This document shows, piece after piece, positions 38,947 to 41,751 of a DNA stretch of 41,751 nt (its first letter is position 1; each line of letters begins with the position of its first letter). The notes under the pieces were generated by a model, which was not told the origin of the DNA, ran no database searches, and was given only the letters and a program-made list of their open reading frames with translations. The position numbers and the translations under genes are program-made. The DNA is from DASXRA01 sp035263725 (GTDB lineage Bacteria > Actinomycetota > Actinomycetes > Mycobacteriales > Jatrophihabitantaceae): contig DATFRC010000176.1 of NCBI GenBank assembly GCA_035263725.1, positions 1 to 41,751 on the forward strand, given 5' to 3'.

Positions 38947-39591
38947 GTGGCGGATCCGCGCCTGGCCCTTACGGACGCCCGGCTGTACCTGTGCACCGAC
39001 TCGCGTTCCAAACAGGGCGACCTGGAGCGGTTTCTGGACGCGGTGCTGCGCGCCGGCGTTGACGTCGTGCAGCTGCGCGAAAAGGGGCTCGAGGCCCGCC
39101 ACGAGCTGCGTCTCCTGGAAACGTTCGCCGCGGCTGCAGCGCGACACGGCAAGCTGTTCGCGGTGAACGACCGGGCCGACGTCGCCCTTGCCGCCGGCGC
39201 TCCGGTCCTGCATCTCGGACAGGACGACCTGCCCGTGGTGATGGCCCGCCGCATCCTCGGCGACGAGCCCGTGATCGGGCGCTCGACCCACGATCCCGCC
39301 CAGGCCGATGCCGCGAACGCCGAGCCGGGCGTCGACTACTTCTGCGCCGGTCCGACGTGGACCACGCCGACGAAACCGGGCCGTCCCGCCGCCGGACTCG
39401 GGCTGATCGAACACGCTGCTCGCAGCGCCACCCGCCCGTGGTTCGGCATCGGCGGCATTGAAACGCTCGAGCGCCTCGACGACGTGATCGCCCGCGGCGC
39501 CCGGCGCGTTGTCGTCGTGCGCGCGATCACCGAGGCCGACGACCCGGCCGCCGCGACCCGGGCCATTTCCGAGCGGCTACGGCAGGTCTAG
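38947..39591 (+). CDS. thiE: Thiamin phosphate synthase
   Basis: Joins HMP-PP and thiazole phosphate into thiamin phosphate. The 214-residue TIM-barrel enzyme has ARLYLCTDSRSKQGDLERFL, the pyrophosphate-binding VDVVQLREKGLEARHELRLL, KLFAVNDRADVALAAGAPVL, HLGQDDLPVVMARRILGDEP, IGRSTHDPAQADAA and YFCAGPTWTTPTKPGR, then PWFGIGGIETLERLDDVI. The GTG at 38947 is chosen because TACCGT precedes it by 7 nt and the longer frame from 38908 runs into the riboswitch. It is divergent from thiOSG. The 3' end overlaps thiD (convergent) by 15 nt. Confidence 0.97.
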   Translation: MADPRLALTDARLYLCTDSRSKQGDLERFLDAVLRAGVDVVQLREKGLEARHELRLLETFAAAAARHGKLFAVNDRADVALAAGAPVLHLGQDDLPVVMARRILGDEPVIGRSTHDPAQADAANAEPGVDYFCAGPTWTTPTKPGRPAAGLGLIEHAARSATRPWFGIGGIETLERLDDVIARGARRVVVVRAITEADDPAAATRAISERLRQV

Positions 39592-40383
39592 AACCCGCCA
39601 GAAGTGGCCCACCGGGCCTAGCCCGGCGCCGAGTGGAAAGGCGTGCTCGATGGCGCCGGCGATGAACCGCTTGCCGAATCGCACCGCTTCTTCGACGGGC
39701 AGCCCGCGGGCGAGCGCCGCGCAGATCGCCGCCGCCAGGGTGTCACCCGAGCCGTGCGTGTTCTGCGTGTCGAATCGAGGCGACGTGACCTCCGTGAACG
39801 ACGTGCCGTCGTAGAGCACGTCGATCGCGTCGCCGCCTGGCAGATGACCGCCTTTGACGAGCACCCACTGCGGGCCCAGCTCGCAAAGCGCGCGGGCCGC
39901 GTCGCGCATGCCGGACAGGTCGCGCACCTCGATGCCGGTCAGCAGCCGCACCTCACCCAGGTTCGGCGTGACCACCGTGGCGAGCGGCAGGATGCGATCG
40001 CGCAGCGCCGTCAGCGCATCGGGGCGAAGCAGCGCATCGCCGTGCTGGGAAGCGGCGACCGGGTCGACCACGAGCGGCGCGATGCCGAGCCGCTGCACCG
40101 TATCCGCGACCGCCTCGATGATGGCCGCGGAGGCGAGCATCCCGGTCTTGGCGGCGCTGACGCCGATGTCGGTCGCGACCGACTCGATCTGGTCGGCGAC
40201 AGCGTCGGGCGGCAGCTCGTAGAAGCCGCTGACGCCCAGCGAGTTCTGCACGGTCACGGCCGTGATCGCCGACATGCCGTGCACCCGGCAGGCGAGGAAC
40301 GTCTTCAGGTCGGCCTGGATACCGGCGCCGCCGCCGGAGTCGGAGCCGGCGATGGTCAGGGCGGTGGGCGGGGAGGTGCTCAT
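39577..40383 (-). CDS. thiD: Hydroxymethylpyrimidine/phosphomethylpyrimidine kinase
   Basis: Phosphorylates HMP to HMP-P and then HMP-PP. The 268-residue ribokinase-fold protein has LTIAGSDSGGGAGIQADLKT at the N-terminus, FLACRVHGMSAITAVTVQNS, AAKTGMLASAAIIEAVADTV, PLVVDPVAASQHGDALL, VVTPNLGEVRLLTGIEV and the anion-hole/catalytic NTHGSGDTLAAAICAALARG. The ATG at 40383 lies 22 nt from the divergent tenA start. No riboswitch is visible on its leader. It acts on the pyrimidine delivered by CytX or regenerated by TenA. Confidence 0.97.
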   Translation of the reverse strand: MSTSPPTALTIAGSDSGGGAGIQADLKTFLACRVHGMSAITAVTVQNSLGVSGFYELPPDAVADQIESVATDIGVSAAKTGMLASAAIIEAVADTVQRLGIAPLVVDPVAASQHGDALLRPDALTALRDRILPLATVVTPNLGEVRLLTGIEVRDLSGMRDAARALCELGPQWVLVKGGHLPGGDAIDVLYDGTSFTEVTSPRFDTQNTHGSGDTLAAAICAALARGLPVEEAVRFGKRFIAGAIEHAFPLGAGLGPVGHFWRVLDLP

Positions 40384-40405
40384 GGGGATGCGATCATCTC
40401 AAGAC

Positions 40406-41077
40406 GTGACACGAGACGGATGGACGGGACGGCTCTGGGCAGCGGCGGCTGGCAGCTACGCCGCGATCCTCGAGCACCCGTTCCTCGCCGGACTCACCGA
40501 CGGCACCCTGGACCCGGCGGCGTTCGCCCACTACGTCGTCCAGGACGCCCACTATCTACGGGACTTCGCCCGCGCGCTCGTCGTCTTGGGCGGCAAGGCG
40601 CCGACGCATGCCGACACCGGCATGTTCGCCCGGCACGCCGCCGGCACCGTCGACGTCGAACTGGCGCTGCACGCCTCGCTGCTTCCGGATCTGGGCCTCG
40701 ACCCCGGCGTCGTCGCCGAAACACCGGTCGCTCCGACAACGCAGGCGTACACGAGCTACCTGCTGGCCGTGGCACACGGTGGCAGCTTCGCAGAGGGGCT
40801 CGCCGCAGTACTGCCGTGCTACTGGATCTACGCCGAGGTGGGCGCGGAGCTCGTGAAGCGCGGTTCGCCCGACGCTCGCTACCAGCGCTGGATCGACACG
40901 TACGCGGGCGACGAATACACGGCGATCGTCGCCGAGGTGCTGGCGCTGGCCGACCGCATCGGTCCGCGGCTGGCGCCCGACGACGAGGCACGGGCGCGGC
41001 AACATTTCACCATGACGGCCCGCTACGAGTGGATGTTCTGGGACGCTGCCTGGCGTCGCGAGCAGTGGCCGATCTGA
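40406..41077 (+). CDS. tenA: TenA family aminopyrimidine aminohydrolase
   Basis: Hydrolyses amino-HMP from degraded thiamin to HMP for reuse. The 223-residue helical protein has the active-site residues expected for the TenA_C class: Asp47 and Tyr50 in VVQDAHYLRDF, Cys138 in AAVLPCYWIYAEVG, and Glu208 in TARYEWMFWDAAW. The start GTG at 40406 gives the typical N-terminus (TGRLWAAAAGSYAAILEHPF); ATGs at 40382 and 40388 would overlap or abut thiD. GATCAT lies 8 nt before the GTG, so it may be leaderless. The stop overlaps the ATG of the VOC gene by one nucleotide (TGATG), so they are coupled. Confidence 0.94.
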   Translation: MTRDGWTGRLWAAAAGSYAAILEHPFLAGLTDGTLDPAAFAHYVVQDAHYLRDFARALVVLGGKAPTHADTGMFARHAAGTVDVELALHASLLPDLGLDPGVVAETPVAPTTQAYTSYLLAVAHGGSFAEGLAAVLPCYWIYAEVGAELVKRGSPDARYQRWIDTYAGDEYTAIVAEVLALADRIGPRLAPDDEARARQHFTMTARYEWMFWDAAWRREQWPI

Positions 41078-41475
41078 TGTCCGCGCTTCGGCACATCACC
41101 GTGTGCGCCAGCTCGTTCGACACGAGCCTGGCCTTCTACGACGCGGCGCTCGGCACACTGGGGCTCGCGCGGATGCAGGAGTACGGGGACGAAGAGGAGC
41201 ACGATGCGGTCCTCGAGGCGGCCGGGTTCGGGCTGCCCGACGAGCCGCCGTCGTTCTGGCTGGTGAGCGGCGAGGAACCGACCCGGGGCGCCCATGCCGC
41301 GTTCGCTGCCCCATCACGCGGCGCTGTAGACGCGTTCTTCGCCGCTGCGCTCGCCGCCGGGGGAACGTCCCGGCAGGCTCCGCGCCGCTGGGAGATTTAC
41401 CGACCGGGCTATTTCGGCGCCGTCGTGGCCGACCCGGACGGAAACCTCATCGAAGCGGCCCTCGACGAGCGCTAG
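41077..41475 (+). CDS. VOC (glyoxalase/dioxygenase-like) family protein
   Basis: A 132-residue protein of the vicinal oxygen chelate fold. The first beta-alpha-beta-beta-beta half starts ALRHITVCASSFDTSLAFYD, and the second includes AHAAFAAPSRGAVDAFFAAA and ends GAVVADPDGNLIEAAL, where the metal-ligand Glu of the family lies. His of RHITV and Glu of LIEAAL are candidate metal ligands. No substrate can be named. It is coupled to tenA (TGATG), which hints at a link to thiamin salvage or to detoxification of a pyrimidine product, but that is inference from position. The frame is open far upstream antisense to thiD; ATG 41077 is the start by context. Confidence 0.9.
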   Translation: MSALRHITVCASSFDTSLAFYDAALGTLGLARMQEYGDEEEHDAVLEAAGFGLPDEPPSFWLVSGEEPTRGAHAAFAAPSRGAVDAFFAAALAAGGTSRQAPRRWEIYRPGYFGAVVADPDGNLIEAALDER

Positions 41476-41509
41476 CGCCGGACCCCACTCGTGCGCCGGC
41501 TACCCACCC

Positions 41510-41558
41510 CGTGATCTTGGACTTGTGGCTGAATATCGACCATAGGTCCAAGATCACG
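41510..41558. repeat. 49-nt near-perfect hairpin element
   Basis: Arms of 19 nt (41510-41528 and 41540-41558) around an 11-nt loop. The outer 13 bp (CGTGATCTTGGAC with GTCCAAGATCACG) are perfect, and the inner six include two G-U pairs. It starts 35 nt after the VOC stop, with no T-run. It could be a terminator for the tenA-VOC unit or a copy of a dispersed palindromic repeat. Confidence 0.85.
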
Positions 41559-41635
41559 ATGGATGGCGGCGCCGCTCTACGCGGGTCGGCGCGCCCGGCG
41601 GATCAGCTCCGGCCATACCTGGCACACTGGCGCAC

Positions 41636-41751
41636 ATGCGGGCATGGCAGATCGCGTCGACCGCAGGCGCAGTGGCCGCCGTCGGGGCGTGCACGGCGGC
41701 GGTCGTCGCGTTCGCGGCCGCGCAGCCAGACGACGGGCACGGCACGCTCAC
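41636..41751 (+). CDS. Start of an exported protein, cut by window edge
   Basis: From the ATG at 41636 the frame gives MRAWQIASTAGAVAAVGACT, then AAVVAFAAAQPDDGHGTL to the edge. It is 38 complete codons with a basic start and a long Ala/Val-rich hydrophobic stretch, so a signal peptide or membrane anchor. CACACT lies 7 nt before the ATG, a one-mismatch form of the leaderless -10 pattern of this window. What the rest encodes is not visible. The opposite strand is also open here but has poorer composition. Confidence 0.5.
   Translation, partial: MRAWQIASTAGAVAAVGACTAAVVAFAAAQPDDGHGTL

Noticed and set aside
39643..41475. A 610-codon plus-strand frame running from inside thiD to the end of the VOC gene
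   Set aside because: Only its last 132 codons are real (VOC). The rest is antisense to thiD and out of frame with tenA.
1..41751. CRISPR array, tRNA, insertion sequence, phage or attachment site
   Set aside because: I looked for regular spaced repeats, cloverleaf-like sequences, transposase or integrase motifs and flanking direct repeats, and saw none.

Overview
The window is chromosomal DNA from a high-GC actinobacterium. The evidence is strong G/C third-position bias, GTG starts, tight ATGA/GTGA gene overlaps, the coproporphyrin-dependent haem genes (hemE, hemY/cgoX, hemQ/chdC), a LigC-type ligase, an archaeo-eukaryotic primase-like polymerase and a GlgX-TreY-TreZ trehalose route. The exact family cannot be fixed by eye; a Frankineae/Jatrophihabitans-like lineage would fit, but that is only an impression. 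No tRNA, rRNA, CRISPR array, prophage or insertion sequence was seen. Apart from one decayed sigma-factor locus, this is dense housekeeping and accessory metabolism.

Layout: 1-700, a DUF3000 gene (cut by the edge) and a small zinc-ribbon gene, divergent from haem genes hemE, hemY and hemQ (703-3910). 3985-8630: a lipoprotein, msrB, a small membrane protein, a primase-like polymerase (LigD PolDom family), an EamA transporter and a cyclopropane-fatty-acid synthase. 8700-10292: a secreted TAP-type hydrolase. 10368-11014: a broken SigE-family sigma gene fused to the tail of a second broken gene. 11128-14811: LigC ligase and a RibD-like reductase, then an EcsC-like protein and a second EamA transporter. 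14801-21786: glgX, treY and treZ on the minus strand, with a polyphosphate kinase 2 gene in opposite orientation between treY and treZ. 21999-24941: a substrate-binding/VWA protein and terC behind a manganese (yybP-ykoY) riboswitch. 24951-33422: a proline-rich membrane protein, uvrB, a branched-chain amino-acid-type ABC system (binding protein on plus; zinc-motif membrane protein, fused LivHM permease, LivG and LivF on minus) and a lipoprotein. 33433-41475: a thiamin region with two TPP riboswitches. One precedes thiO-thiS-thiG; the second lies just after thiG and precedes cytX, psuG and a PfkB kinase. thiE, thiD, tenA and a VOC protein follow. A 49-nt near-perfect hairpin and the start of an exported protein close the window.

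How the genes work together: HemE, HemY and HemQ cover uroporphyrinogen to coproheme to haem except for the ferrochelatase. GlgX, TreY and TreZ turn glycogen into trehalose. CytX, TenA and ThiD import, regenerate and phosphorylate the HMP pyrimidine; ThiO, ThiS and ThiG make the thiazole; ThiE joins the two. thiC, thiF and thiL are not in this window.

The most notable observations are: (i) a -10-like hexamer TACCGT/TACCCT placed 6-7 nt before the start codon of six genes, suggesting leaderless transcripts; (ii) a manganese riboswitch whose P1 3' strand is also a perfect anti-Shine-Dalgarno for terC; (iii) a second TPP riboswitch 9-10 nt after thiG that controls cytX together with pseudouridine-type genes; (iv) the sigma-factor fusion pseudogene; and (v) the antiparallel ppk2 inside the trehalose cluster.
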